DNA of 35,268 bases from a virus: positions 1 through 35,268 of IMG/VR virus record IMGVR_UViG_3300008459_000167. The stretch is one strand, 5' to 3'. The translations under genes and the position numbers were made by a program. The notes below the pieces were generated by a model, which did no database searches, had not been told where the DNA came from, and was given only the letters and a program-made list of their open reading frames with translations. Below are positions 23,409-31,889 of the stretch, piece after piece; position 1 is the first letter of the stretch; each line of letters opens with the position of its first letter.

Positions 23409-25595
23409 TTATCTTTGACTTTGAATGAAACTTCCCATGTCGAGTTTTTTAATCTCTTTACGGGCTTTAAGGGTACACCCTGCTTTGATAAGCAGAGCAG
23501 TTCCACCAACTGTGTTGTCAAGGTATTCGTTGTCGAAGGCTTCGTGTTCTCTAGTCCATTCGACAACAATACGGTTTTCTTTGACGTTAGTTTTGGTGGT
23601 CGGGTCTTCCGCACACAGATGTTCTGCGTACAGTTGGTGGTCTCCCGGATTTTCTGGGATGAAGAGCTTGTAGGTTCCGATAGAACCTGATCGAGCAATG
23701 AATCCTCGGTGTACCAGAGTCTTGATAGAGTTGGTATCGATCTTGAGAAGTTCGACAACTCGGTCGGTACTTGGAGTCGAGAAGCAATGGAAGTGCATTG
23801 TTCTGTCTCCGTGTACTTGTTCCATCATAGGACGGTCTTTTACACCGTAGAAAATACCTTGAGTTCCTAACATTAACGATCTGTGACGACTCTCTCGAAT
23901 GGCTCGAAGGATATGGTCTGTTTGCCACATCGTATCAAATCCGATGTAACGGTGAACCATTTCGTGACCATCTTCTCGTTGGTAGATCGTGTTAGCTAGG
24001 ATTTCTCCAAAGTCTCTTACGGCTTGGTACATCATACCGCCGAAATCTTCTCGTTCGATGTCGGGGTAGATATGTTCAAGTCGTTTGAGAATCTTACCTT
24101 TCTTCCAAAGCACACCTGGTTGTGGAGGGTAAGTACCGTAGTCAATTAAGTACGGTCGTAACTCTAAGTCGGAAGCAAACGTACCGTAGGTGAGTACGTC
24201 AGCATTACAGTCAACATGAGTTACTAAGTGCTTGCAATGAGCCGGTATCTTTCTCCTGGGGAGGTGGGATTGTTTGGTGACAATTTGTTCGGGAGTTGCT
24301 TTGAGGACTTCTTCGTCAGGGTTCCTACGTTCTACCTTACACTGACATTCAAAGTTGAAGGCTTCTTCACCTTCTTCAAAGAAGAACGTCATAGCGTGGT
24401 GAACTGGAGACAATTCGATTGGATCATCGGTGTCCCATTCGTAGGCCCATTCCCAAGTAGCTTCTGCACCTTCGTGAAGAGCATCATAGTTTGCCTTTAC
24501 AAACTCAGCGGCTCTACGTTGGGCTTTCTCTCTGTCACCTTCTTTTCTTCTATCGAAGTTTAGGAGGATAGCAGAATACTCTTCCCACAAGTCCATGTTT
24601 TTAGGCATAGACTTGATCATTGGGTAGAGAGCAACTTCCCAAGACGGTTCATCTAGAATGAAGTGTGTGGCAACGTCTCCCTCGATGTTCGGTGTGATCG
24701 TCATGACAGCTCGAATTTTTTTCGAATGGCTACCACCGAACAACACCGATCGTTTGATTGTTCGAATAATCTTGAGGGAAACTGTTGGACTTGTTGCTTC
24801 CTTGTCTGTCTGAATGTCGTCGATAAGAACAAAGTCAGGACGGATAACTTTACCAGCCTCAGGCCCGTACCGAATCTTACGAGAGATACCCCGCAAGTTA
24901 TCTTTGGTACGGACTAGAATAACAGCACCGCTGCTCGGTTCTCCTGGGACGTGTGGGAACCTGATGCTGTCTTTAGACCAGTCTACGTGGGTTGGTTCTC
25001 CGTTCAGGGTTTGTTTGGCAGCTTTGAGAGCTTTACCTTCGGTAGCATGAAAGCACTTCATGACAGTCGGAAAGTATTCTTCAAGTGCAGGATTGCTGAG
25101 CAATTCTGTTTGAAGTTGTTCCATAATGTCTTGAGACTTGTCAATTGCCGAAGAAACGATCAAAGCAAACTTAATGTCCCCTGTTAGGATACCGAGTAGG
25201 AGTTGGTTGACGGCTCTGGAAGTCTTTGCAAATCCTCGAGGTTCTGCTTGTACAAGTTTACCGCGAGACTGGACAATCCGTTGGAATCGTCGAATAGCAG
25301 CATTCTGTTCATCCCCGTACGGCTTTTGTCCGGTACTGTTAGGGAATAGAAGTTGGTGTGCTTTGACGTAATCGTTACGAACCTCGTCTCGTTTAGCCTG
25401 GATTTCTGGTGTAATTGTGCAGTCCGATTCAACATTGTGAATCAAAGACTTGTAGAGTTCTGTTCGACGATCGTTACGCTTCTGCATAGAGCTTTGACGT
25501 ATAAATGCCTGCACGGTTTCTTCTGGGGAGAGAACCTCAGGTATTGATCCGTCATCTTCGAATTCGTCGAACATACTAAAAGTTGTCTTAGCCAT
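23409..25595 (-). CDS. terL: Terminase large subunit
   Basis: This is a 728-residue DNA packaging motor. The ATPase has a Walker A variant at residues 117-127 (QAEPRGFAKTSR), a helicase-like strand IKFALIVSSA, and Walker B FVLIDDIQ with Asp259 and Asp260. The C-terminal nuclease domain begins near THVDCNAD, where the first metal-binding Asp is expected. A GFDTMWQTDHIL segment follows. ATG 25595 has AGGAAG upstream. The gene lies among replication genes and away from the portal. I see no small terminase next to it. The XRE-like protein downstream could conceivably fill that role. Confidence 0.88.
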   Translation of the reverse strand: MAKTTFSMFDEFEDDGSIPEVLSPEETVQAFIRQSSMQKRNDRRTELYKSLIHNVESDCTITPEIQAKRDEVRNDYVKAHQLLFPNSTGQKPYGDEQNAAIRRFQRIVQSRGKLVQAEPRGFAKTSRAVNQLLLGILTGDIKFALIVSSAIDKSQDIMEQLQTELLSNPALEEYFPTVMKCFHATEGKALKAAKQTLNGEPTHVDWSKDSIRFPHVPGEPSSGAVILVRTKDNLRGISRKIRYGPEAGKVIRPDFVLIDDIQTDKEATSPTVSLKIIRTIKRSVLFGGSHSKKIRAVMTITPNIEGDVATHFILDEPSWEVALYPMIKSMPKNMDLWEEYSAILLNFDRRKEGDREKAQRRAAEFVKANYDALHEGAEATWEWAYEWDTDDPIELSPVHHAMTFFFEEGEEAFNFECQCKVERRNPDEEVLKATPEQIVTKQSHLPRRKIPAHCKHLVTHVDCNADVLTYGTFASDLELRPYLIDYGTYPPQPGVLWKKGKILKRLEHIYPDIEREDFGGMMYQAVRDFGEILANTIYQREDGHEMVHRYIGFDTMWQTDHILRAIRESRHRSLMLGTQGIFYGVKDRPMMEQVHGDRTMHFHCFSTPSTDRVVELLKIDTNSIKTLVHRGFIARSGSIGTYKLFIPENPGDHQLYAEHLCAEDPTTKTNVKENRIVVEWTREHEAFDNEYLDNTVGGTALLIKAGCTLKARKEIKKLDMGSFIQSQR

Positions 25596-25603
25596 GTTAC
25601 TTC

Positions 25604-27637
25604 CTACTCAAATCCGATGTGTTGGAGTGAAGCTGTCAATTCTGGTGTGAGTTGTACTTTGAGTACCTTACGACCAAGACCAGACGAAGAGTCCGAAGCA
25701 ACACCGTACAACATACGGAGAAGCATCATGTCTTGTAGTTCTCGGTTTACTCGTTCGATAGACAAGTCCGTTGCTTGTACAAGCTCGTCTCGACTGTAGG
25801 GTCGTTTCATAATATGACGACAAATCCGCATCCGAGGAGACTTGAAGTCGATAATGTCACGAACAACTTTGGCTACAAGTCTGTCCACAGTCTCGTTCGG
25901 TTTGTCAATACCGAGAACGATAGTAGCACAGATGTATAGCTTGGTAAGTTGTCCGATCAGACGAGCAGGAACTTCCACGATTGGTTCGGAAGCTACTTCT
26001 CGTTGACCGAAGTTTTCACGGTCGACTTTGGTACGGAGAGTTGCAGCAAGTCTAGCCCAGGTCTTGATGTTCTGTTGTTCACGATGACCTAGTTGGACTG
26101 TACAGTTTTTCTCCATCAACAAGTCGATGAATCCCTTGGCAGCAGCAACGACCGGCATTTCTGGGGGAAGGGTCGATGGGTTGTTAGCTACCATCATTGA
26201 TCGTTCGAGCATACGATCTTCGATCATTTCACGGTCACGATCTGATAGATCGAGTTCGAAGTCGAGGAACCGTTCACCCAAGAAGGATGAATCGGATCGA
26301 CGTAGAACGTGAGTACCGCAGAGGATCATAGTGCTACGAATGTTTCGGTAGTCGTGGGAAACCATGTTCTTGTAGAACGTCGAACTGTCTTTGTCGTAGA
26401 AGTCTCGTAGCTCAGAGAAAATCTGTTCTACGTTCTTCTGACGAAGCAAAGCATCGGCATCCTTGACGATCAGAGTCTTACCAGCAATCAATGGAATCAA
26501 AGATGCGTCGGTGTTGCCCTTCTCGTCTTTCCAACCAGAGAACAAACCAGTGAACGTAGATTTGAGAACTACCTGAGCAGAACCGCTGACTACCTTTGCT
26601 AGAGTTGTTTTACCGGAGGATGGAGCACCGAATAAACGACCCCACAACTGTTCTCCTTCTAATCTGGTCGAGTAGATCGACGACAAGATAAAGAGAAGTC
26701 CGAGTTTCATTGGTTCAGTTGTATGGAACACTTGTTCATATCGTTTGACCAACTCGTCGTAAGTAGTACAAGTACGGTCGGCTTCCACAGTCTCAATGGT
26801 GTTCTTGACGACCACCACGTTTTCTGGGGAGGTGTAAGGTGTAATCCATTCCTTGATCTTACCAAATGCTCCTCTACCGTATTCTCGGTAGCAGTCATTC
26901 ATGTCGTAGCCTACAGGTTTGTCAGCAGGCCAGTTGAGGTAGGATATGGATTTGGGTTTGTACTGTGATGCAGAGATATGTTTGAGAATCACCTGTTCGT
27001 AACCTGCTCGACCCGATGTATCGTTGTCGTAACAGAACACGATATGCTTCTCAGCAAGATACTCACACCACGAACTCTTCCACACCCCTGCTCCTGGGGT
27101 GCTAGTCACAGAGATACCGTTGGATGCAATGATTGCTTGTGTGGCTAATCTGTCCCATTGGCCTTCTGCGATCCAGAGGGTATCTTCTGTGGTTTCTTCC
27201 CAGTTCATGAGCGTGTGCTCAATTCCTGGGGATGCCATGATGATCCACTTGTCTTTCCATTCGTGGGTTTCTTTGTCCTGTTTACGGGTAAGAGCTACCT
27301 TGTAGAGATTGTTGATCTTGCCGTTCTTGAACGTAGGAATTAAGTAGCTTCCGTTGAACTCGTTGTACTTGAGACCAGCATCTTGAATACATGATAGCGG
27401 TAGGTCTCTAAGGTTGGCGATGAATTGGGAAGTACGAGTTACGTTGTCGAATCGGTTGTACAGTTCTCTTAGGAAGGTAATCGGATTACCACTCTTGAGA
27501 CAAACCTTGCAATCCCACAAACCAGATTCCTGGTTGTAGAAGAAGTGTTTTTGTTTTTCACAAAGAGGACAATCAGTTACGAATTGATTGCCGTGTTGTT
27601 CGGGTTTGAAACCGGTATGAAATTCAAACAGGTGCAC
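25604..27637 (-). CDS. DNA primase-helicase (zinc-binding, TOPRIM and P-loop ATPase domains)
   Basis: This is a 677-residue protein. Cys23, Cys26, Cys43 and Cys46 form a zinc ribbon (CPLC...CKVC) that would read the template. A TOPRIM domain follows, with Glu158 in LWIAEGQWD and the DxD at 204-206 in FCYDND. The C-terminal ATPase has Walker A GAPSSGKTT (Lys343) and a Walker B region at LIVKDAD. The start is GTG 27637 with GGAG six bases upstream. The ATPase does not look like the usual DnaB/RecA type, and its AAA-like sequence resembles SF3 or MCM-type phage helicases. It should unwind and prime the replication fork with the polymerase encoded just upstream. Confidence 0.87.
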   Translation of the reverse strand: MHLFEFHTGFKPEQHGNQFVTDCPLCEKQKHFFYNQESGLWDCKVCLKSGNPITFLRELYNRFDNVTRTSQFIANLRDLPLSCIQDAGLKYNEFNGSYLIPTFKNGKINNLYKVALTRKQDKETHEWKDKWIIMASPGIEHTLMNWEETTEDTLWIAEGQWDRLATQAIIASNGISVTSTPGAGVWKSSWCEYLAEKHIVFCYDNDTSGRAGYEQVILKHISASQYKPKSISYLNWPADKPVGYDMNDCYREYGRGAFGKIKEWITPYTSPENVVVVKNTIETVEADRTCTTYDELVKRYEQVFHTTEPMKLGLLFILSSIYSTRLEGEQLWGRLFGAPSSGKTTLAKVVSGSAQVVLKSTFTGLFSGWKDEKGNTDASLIPLIAGKTLIVKDADALLRQKNVEQIFSELRDFYDKDSSTFYKNMVSHDYRNIRSTMILCGTHVLRRSDSSFLGERFLDFELDLSDRDREMIEDRMLERSMMVANNPSTLPPEMPVVAAAKGFIDLLMEKNCTVQLGHREQQNIKTWARLAATLRTKVDRENFGQREVASEPIVEVPARLIGQLTKLYICATIVLGIDKPNETVDRLVAKVVRDIIDFKSPRMRICRHIMKRPYSRDELVQATDLSIERVNRELQDMMLLRMLYGVASDSSSGLGRKVLKVQLTPELTASLQHIGFE

Positions 27638-27646
27638 AATAAACTC

Positions 27647-27889
27647 CTAGTTTCTTGGTGTGTTTTTGAGGATGCGGGTTCGAAGCTCGTAGATTGTTTT
27701 CTCGTCTGCCGGAGAAGGATCATTGAGTTCTTCCGCAATAGTGGACTCGACGTAATCAGAAATCTGTTGGACGGACTTAGCCCGACGAACAAAGTTCTCA
27801 ACATCGAGAAGAGCAGCCTTGAGAAGGATAACCTTCTCTTTGAGTGTGTGTCGTCGATATTCAATAGAGTTACGATCAGGAATAGTCAT
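27647..27889 (-). CDS. Small helical protein between polymerase and primase genes
   Basis: This is an 80-residue protein with ATG 27889 overlapping the polymerase stop as ATGA. It is nearly all helix and highly charged (RRHTLKEKVILLKAALLDVEN). No motif is recognised. The overlap with the polymerase gene and the adjacent primase-helicase suggest a replication accessory role, which is inference. Confidence 0.6.
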   Translation of the reverse strand: MTIPDRNSIEYRRHTLKEKVILLKAALLDVENFVRRAKSVQQISDYVESTIAEELNDPSPADEKTIYELRTRILKNTPRN

Positions 27890-29775
27890 GAGTTTATCAG
27901 TTCTTGAATAATTGGGTTGGTTTCGTCGGAAGGATGGTAGATGAGTTTCCAGTCAGCTTCACAAGTCGGAATGTATGTTTTACCGGCATCAGAGATAGAT
28001 CGACACTTTGCCTCGATAATGAGGGGGAGTGCTGCTGTAATCTTTACTTCGGTATCCATACTATCGTGTACTTGTGAAATCAACTCACAACCAAACTTCT
28101 TGTAGAACGGGTGTTTAGTCCATTCAATCATGGCTTTCGACATGACCATCCCGGCTGTTCCCTGGACGTAGTAGTTGGTTGCTTTGAAGGGTTCGTTAGG
28201 TGGAACGTCGAGACGATAACCACCCATCGTGTGGACAGAAAAGACAGAATACTTGAGGTAGTTACGTTCTGCCATTGCTACCCGACTCTTGGTAAACTCT
28301 TTGATACCGGGGAACCGAGCATCAATCTTAGCACAATAGTTTGGAGCATCTTTGCCGTTGTGGTATGTCTCGTTGGTCTTTAGATCAGTTGCACCGTAAA
28401 TACGAGCAAAGTTACCGTTCTTGACAAACCCGTAAATCTTGAGAGCTTTCTTGTGGACTTCGTTGTGCTGGTTATCCTGGAGACGTTTGGCTTGTCGGTA
28501 GGCATCCATATGTTCAGGGAAAATAATTTCCATGATCATCTGGTGAACAGACTTACCTTGCTCGAAGGCTTCGATTAGTTCTTTGTTACCTACGGTGTAA
28601 GCCCAGATTCTGAGTTCGATGTTGACGAGGTCGGTGCTGATCCAGACATATCCTGGAGTAGGGCCGAACAGAAATCGCAATACTTTATCAGTGTTCTGGT
28701 CGTTTGGACTATTCGAGCTTTGGCGAGTTTCTCTCGTTCCGGTGATATTGAGGCTGGAATGGGTTCGGTTATTTTGATCAAGCCAGTTGAGGAGTCCCTC
28801 GATATCCGTGGCCTGCTTCTGCTTTCTCTTGTAGAGAGCAAGTAAGTTGAGCGTAGGTGCATTATGTTCTCTTGCATACGATTCGATTGCTTTCTTGTCC
28901 ATTGCTGGAGTTGTTTGTTCTGAGTTGGTGTAGTATTTGACCGGAATGTTCAAACACTTATGAACGAGGTGGATCAAGTGGTCTCGTTTGTTCGGATCGA
29001 ATCGGAAAGGAATACCAGCTTGTCGTTTGATTTCCCAACGATGTTCTTCCATTTCTTTTCGTAGTTGTTCGATCATGGCTTGAGCTTCTGGGCGGTAGAA
29101 GTTCTTACCAACTGTTTGCATACGATAAGCAATAGGAAGGAGTTTTTTACGAAGCTGGTAAACTTCCCATAGGTTGTCAGCAAGTAGGCTGGTCTTGAAG
29201 GCATCCCATAGGAGTAATGTACGTTCGACGTCACGAACAGCATAGACACGGCAAGCATCCATAGCTAGCCAGTAATCTTGCTTCCAGAATTGTGTACCGT
29301 TGGCACGGAGTCCTGGGAAGAGTGGATCACCTGCTTTGGCTACTCGATAACCAGCAAGTCTTGCTGCTTTGACTTTCTCTTTGACAATCTCTGCTAGAGT
29401 ATCTTCATCTTCGTCGGAGTAGTTGAGGTATTTGACTGCTAGGTCTTTGAGATTGTGGGTGTCACCAGAACAGATACAGTGCGACGCAAGTAGTGTGTCC
29501 TCGATCTTGTCCCAAAACAAATTAGGGTCGATACCGATAGACTCTAATGCACGAATGTCGAAGTTGGTGTTGTGGAAGATTATCTTGGTAGCTTTCTTTA
29601 CTAGAGAACGAAACTCATTTAGTTCTTCTTCTTCCCAGAAAACTTCACGAGTGTACGGGTTGACAGTTCCTTCAAAGATGTAGGAAGTACGACCGTCACA
29701 AGCTGTGATCATGAATGGTTTGCATCCATGAAAAAAGTCTGTGCCGGTTGTTTCGGTGTCAACTGCGAGTAACAT
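27886..29775 (-). CDS. Family A DNA polymerase with 3'-5' exonuclease
   Basis: This is a 629-residue protein. The exonuclease has Exo I AVDTETTG (Asp6, Glu8), Exo II HNTNFD (Asp73) and a VRDVERT Exo III-like segment (Asp182). The polymerase has motif A TDLVNIELR (Asp382, Arg389), where the usual DYS is DLV. Motif B is KNGNFARIYGA (Tyr460). Motif C is QVHDSM, with His570 and Asp571 followed by Ser in place of the usual Glu. Ser here is seen in some phage polymerases. There is no 5'-3' exonuclease domain. ATG 29775 overlaps the upstream stop (TAATG) with AAAGG upstream. It replicates the phage genome with the primase-helicase. Confidence 0.93.
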   Translation of the reverse strand: MLLAVDTETTGTDFFHGCKPFMITACDGRTSYIFEGTVNPYTREVFWEEEELNEFRSLVKKATKIIFHNTNFDIRALESIGIDPNLFWDKIEDTLLASHCICSGDTHNLKDLAVKYLNYSDEDEDTLAEIVKEKVKAARLAGYRVAKAGDPLFPGLRANGTQFWKQDYWLAMDACRVYAVRDVERTLLLWDAFKTSLLADNLWEVYQLRKKLLPIAYRMQTVGKNFYRPEAQAMIEQLRKEMEEHRWEIKRQAGIPFRFDPNKRDHLIHLVHKCLNIPVKYYTNSEQTTPAMDKKAIESYAREHNAPTLNLLALYKRKQKQATDIEGLLNWLDQNNRTHSSLNITGTRETRQSSNSPNDQNTDKVLRFLFGPTPGYVWISTDLVNIELRIWAYTVGNKELIEAFEQGKSVHQMIMEIIFPEHMDAYRQAKRLQDNQHNEVHKKALKIYGFVKNGNFARIYGATDLKTNETYHNGKDAPNYCAKIDARFPGIKEFTKSRVAMAERNYLKYSVFSVHTMGGYRLDVPPNEPFKATNYYVQGTAGMVMSKAMIEWTKHPFYKKFGCELISQVHDSMDTEVKITAALPLIIEAKCRSISDAGKTYIPTCEADWKLIYHPSDETNPIIQELINS

Positions 29776-30068
29776 TATTTTTTACCTTTCTGGAGGGCTT
29801 CGTGGCAGAGGTCGATCCATTTGCCCAGATAAGCCTGATTGACAGGTCTATCTTCGGCTATTCGAGCTTCTTCCCACCCTTCTTCTGGGGGGAGGAATGT
29901 TAAAGTGATTGGTCGTTGAGGGTACTTGTGTCCTTCGATTACTTTGAAAAGTCCGATAGGATTTGTTGGGTACTCTAACCGACGGGTGCTTCTGTCAGCA
30001 TAGAAGAACACGGCTATTGGGCCGGTGTAGTCATCTGCTGATCGTTTACGTTTCTTCTTCGTCGTCAT
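29775..30068 (-). CDS. Small basic protein of unknown function
   Basis: The protein is 97 residues from ATG 30068, with AAGG ten bases upstream. A TTG at 30077 would add three residues. The N-terminus is very basic (MTTKKKRKRS). The middle (FFYADRSTRRLEYP) and a Trp-containing C-terminal helix (LGKWIDLCHEALQK) suggest a compact alpha-beta fold. The stop overlaps the polymerase start. The position suggests a replication partner. No family is recognised. Confidence 0.55.
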   Translation of the reverse strand: MTTKKKRKRSADDYTGPIAVFFYADRSTRRLEYPTNPIGLFKVIEGHKYPQRPITLTFLPPEEGWEEARIAEDRPVNQAYLGKWIDLCHEALQKGKK

Positions 30069-30285
30069 CTTCTGCAAGCCTTACTGGAATAATTGTGATA
30101 GGGAAAGGGCCATTGTCGTTAGCCGAGAGAGCATTAACAACTCTCTCGGCTGAGTAGTGGTCAGGGAATAAAATAGCCGAGGTTGGTTCGTCTACCCAAC
30201 TAGGGCATATGTCGAGAGCTATGTCACAGTAAAACATCAGGTGACCGTGTATGTTTCTTTGAACAGCATAACGTACGTTACTCAA
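30046..30285 (-). CDS. Small acidic-tailed protein of unknown function
   Basis: This is a 79-residue protein that probably starts at TTG 30285 (AAGG nine bases upstream), overlapping the upstream stop. It ends in an acidic tail (AEDDDEEET) that overlaps the next gene. Its reading frame contains a perfect 11-bp inverted repeat (30121-30151). No family is recognised. Confidence 0.5.
   Translation of the reverse strand: MSNVRYAVQRNIHGHLMFYCDIALDICPSWVDEPTSAILFPDHYSAERVVNALSANDNGPFPITIIPVRLAEDDDEEET
30121..30151 (-). repeat. Perfect 11-bp inverted repeat inside a coding region
   Basis: AGCCGAGAGAG and CTCTCTCGGCT surround a nine-base loop. The repeat encodes SAERVVNALSAN in the host gene. It is the longest perfect hairpin I see within a gene in this window. 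No U tract follows, so it is not an ordinary terminator. Confidence 0.7.
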
Positions 30286-30742
30286 AGTAGTCGCCTTTGC
30301 AGTAGGAGTTGAGGTGGTTGATAAGGTACTTGTAACACCGAGGGGCTTGGGTAGGTAGCTTAGCTAACCCGTTACCGTATCCGGTTTCACAGAACACAAT
30401 CGATGAGGTCTGATTGAGTTTTTGGATTTTAACAAAGTCCTCCAGAACAACGGTGGTGAACCAGATAAAATCACTGTCGTAGAAGTAACTCGCTTTGTCG
30501 TTACGAGGAGACTTCTTGGTTCTTATACCGTAGGTGTTTGTCAATCCACGAACGATAGCTTGACCACTAGTTCCGACACGTTCAAGGTTGTCATCAAAGA
30601 TGAACGTTTTGTCTGGGTGTCGTTCGACTATCTGAGGTGTTAATCGAATCTGAGACGACAGAAGGTAAACTCCGTGTTGTTCAATTGTTCCGTCAGGCTT
30701 GTACACCTTAGGGACAACTTCTCGAAAAGCTGAGTTGTTCAC
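30278..30742 (-). CDS. Conserved-type hypothetical protein (DNLxRxGxxGQA motif)
   Basis: The frame is open from 30970, but that would overlap the CsrA-like gene by 155 bases. I prefer GTG 30742, which overlaps a short upstream stop as GTGA and gives 154 residues. The core reads FDDNLERVGTSGQAIVRG, then NTYGIRTKKSPR, then a Tyr- and Asp-rich segment. I recall this pattern (F.DN..R.G..GQA..R...N..GI.TK) from small uncharacterised proteins of phages and bacteria. The function is unknown to me. Confidence 0.6.
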   Translation of the reverse strand: MNNSAFREVVPKVYKPDGTIEQHGVYLLSSQIRLTPQIVERHPDKTFIFDDNLERVGTSGQAIVRGLTNTYGIRTKKSPRNDKASYFYDSDFIWFTTVVLEDFVKIQKLNQTSSIVFCETGYGNGLAKLPTQAPRCYKYLINHLNSYCKGDYFE

Positions 30743-30828
30743 AGTAATGGTGCTCGCTTTCTTCCCTGGAGGTATCCTATCAGGTAGATAGCTACGTGTG
30801 TTGCTAAGAGTGCGGCTATTTCGTACAT
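30739..30828 (-). CDS. Possible 29-aa membrane peptide
   Basis: ATG 30828 lies inside the end of the CsrA-like gene, and TGA 30739 overlaps the GTG start of the next gene. The peptide begins MYEIAALLATHVAIYLIGYL and ends in basic residues (QGRKRAPLL), a small membrane-helix pattern. It may serve only to couple translation of its neighbours. AGAAAGAAG before the start is a weak ribosome binding site. Confidence 0.35.
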   Translation of the reverse strand: MYEIAALLATHVAIYLIGYLQGRKRAPLL

Positions 30829-31100
30829 GGTTCTTCTTTCTGGAGTTTTTCTCCTCGAATGAGTTTGATTTCCTTGGGTACTGTGAGTCCCAAGCGGGCT
30901 TTGTTTTGTCCGTGGATGGAATGGAAACTGATGAGAATGTCACCAATTTCGATGTAGGTTCTTTGTGCAAGACCTGCTTTAAGAGTGACGGTTGGTGATT
31001 TGAAGCTGATCAAAACAGTATTGAAAACTATGTTCTCTACTGTAAGAACGGCTTCACCGATATGGACAGACTGCCCAACTTTACGGTTGTAAATAATCAT
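30816..31100 (-). CDS. csrA-like: CsrA-like RNA-binding protein, apparent fused tandem dimer
   Basis: This is a 94-residue protein against about 61 for CsrA. The N-terminus MIIYNRKVGQSVHIG aligns with CsrA strand 1 and the start of strand 2. The C-terminus KARLGLTVPKEIKLIRGEKL aligns with strands 4-5 and the start of the helix. In between, a second IEIGDILISFHSIHG segment repeats the strand 2-3 pattern, as if two CsrA units were joined. CsrA dimers build each RNA site from strand 1 of one chain and strand 5 of the other. This fusion would keep one such site. CsrA binds GGA motifs in mRNA and controls translation or decay. ATG 31100 has a weak GAAAG site. Confidence 0.75.
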   Translation of the reverse strand: MIIYNRKVGQSVHIGEAVLTVENIVFNTVLISFKSPTVTLKAGLAQRTYIEIGDILISFHSIHGQNKARLGLTVPKEIKLIRGEKLQKEEPCTK

Positions 31101-31142
31101 GGGTCTTTCTTTCTGAAAGAGTGAGAGAAACAAATAAACAAA

Positions 31143-31210
31143 AAGACCGGACAGGAATCGAACCTGCATCTAGGAATGACTTCCTCGCTCTACCGTTAAG
31201 CTACCGATCT
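31143..31210 (-). tRNA. tRNA-like gene with four-base anticodon-position loop
   Basis: The acceptor stem is complete (AGATCGG with CCGGTCT, one G-T pair). The D arm is canonical (GCTT, AACGGTA, GAGC), the T stem is GCAGG-CCTGT and the T loop is TTCGATT. CCA is not encoded. In place of an anticodon arm there is a 5-bp stem AGGAA-TTCCT with a four-base loop GTCA. Only 19 bases lie between D and T stems, as in the tRNA-like gene at 20292. It could not present a normal anticodon. It may be a degenerate or regulatory tRNA. Confidence 0.6.
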
Positions 31211-31217
31211 TGACCGA

Positions 31218-31889
31218 CTACTCGATAGAACCGCTGACCAGTGTAGACGATTTGTTAATATCTACAGGTTCTGTGGTTCTGTTGATGACCGTGTTGAGTA
31301 AGTCAACAACATCGTTACTATTGACAACTAAACCTTTCGAGGGTTTAGCAATTTCAGGATTGCATCCGTCAAGGATACTCCCTGAAATCAAACCGGCCGA
31401 TCCAGTGTTCAATGAAACACAAACCCTAGTAGAGGCTGTTGTTACTGCTCTGTTTGTAATTTTGCAGTTGCTGATTGTAAAATCAGTAGCTTGTAAAAAC
31501 AAACAGTTAGCATTGATTGTCGATGTCCAGTCTAGGTACGAGACAGAGACTTGAGGTCTTTGTCCAGATGTCCAAGGACAAAACAACGTGCCGCAGTTTT
31601 TTCCTGGGAGGGGTGAAACTTGTACAGGTTCTGATTCTGTACCATTGATTTCGAGGATACCTCGATTGTAGAACACGATGCCAGGCCCATCAACTTTGAT
31701 GACAGTTCCTGCATCGATCACAAGTTTTCCTCCCGGTTGAATGTTGCACTGAACAGTCAGCAAGTATTCCCCTTTCGTGACTGTGGTGGTTTGACCGGCA
31801 ACAACATTACGGACAGGGAATGGCGTTTGACCAAACGCTGGTACAAGAACAGCCAATCCAATAACTAACGAACAAACGTAACGCAACAT
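31218..31889 (-). CDS. Exported right-handed beta-helix protein
   Basis: I start at ATG 31889, which has GGAAGG eight bases upstream and gives a clean signal peptide (MLRYVCSLVIGLAVLVPAFG). The frame is open further up to 31967, but that would run into the tRNA-like element. The mature 200 residues show a parallel beta-helix pattern with short repeats rich in Asn, Gly, Val and Thr (GGKLVIDAGTVIKVDGPG, DFTISNCKITNRAV). The mature N-terminus FPVRNVVAG closely resembles RTPVRNVVEG in the neighbouring exported protein. Function unknown. Such folds bind or cleave polysaccharides or serve as adhesins. Confidence 0.72.
   Translation of the reverse strand: MLRYVCSLVIGLAVLVPAFGQTPFPVRNVVAGQTTTVTKGEYLLTVQCNIQPGGKLVIDAGTVIKVDGPGIVFYNRGILEINGTESEPVQVSPLPGKNCGTLFCPWTSGQRPQVSVSYLDWTSTINANCLFLQATDFTISNCKITNRAVTTASTRVCVSLNTGSAGLISGSILDGCNPEIAKPSKGLVVNSNDVVDLLNTVINRTTEPVDINKSSTLVSGSIE

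Noticed and set aside
30743-30970. Longer start for the DNLxRxG-motif protein
   Set aside because: It would overlap most of the second half of the CsrA-like gene and yields a low-complexity Lys/Ser-rich N-terminus without a ribosome binding site.
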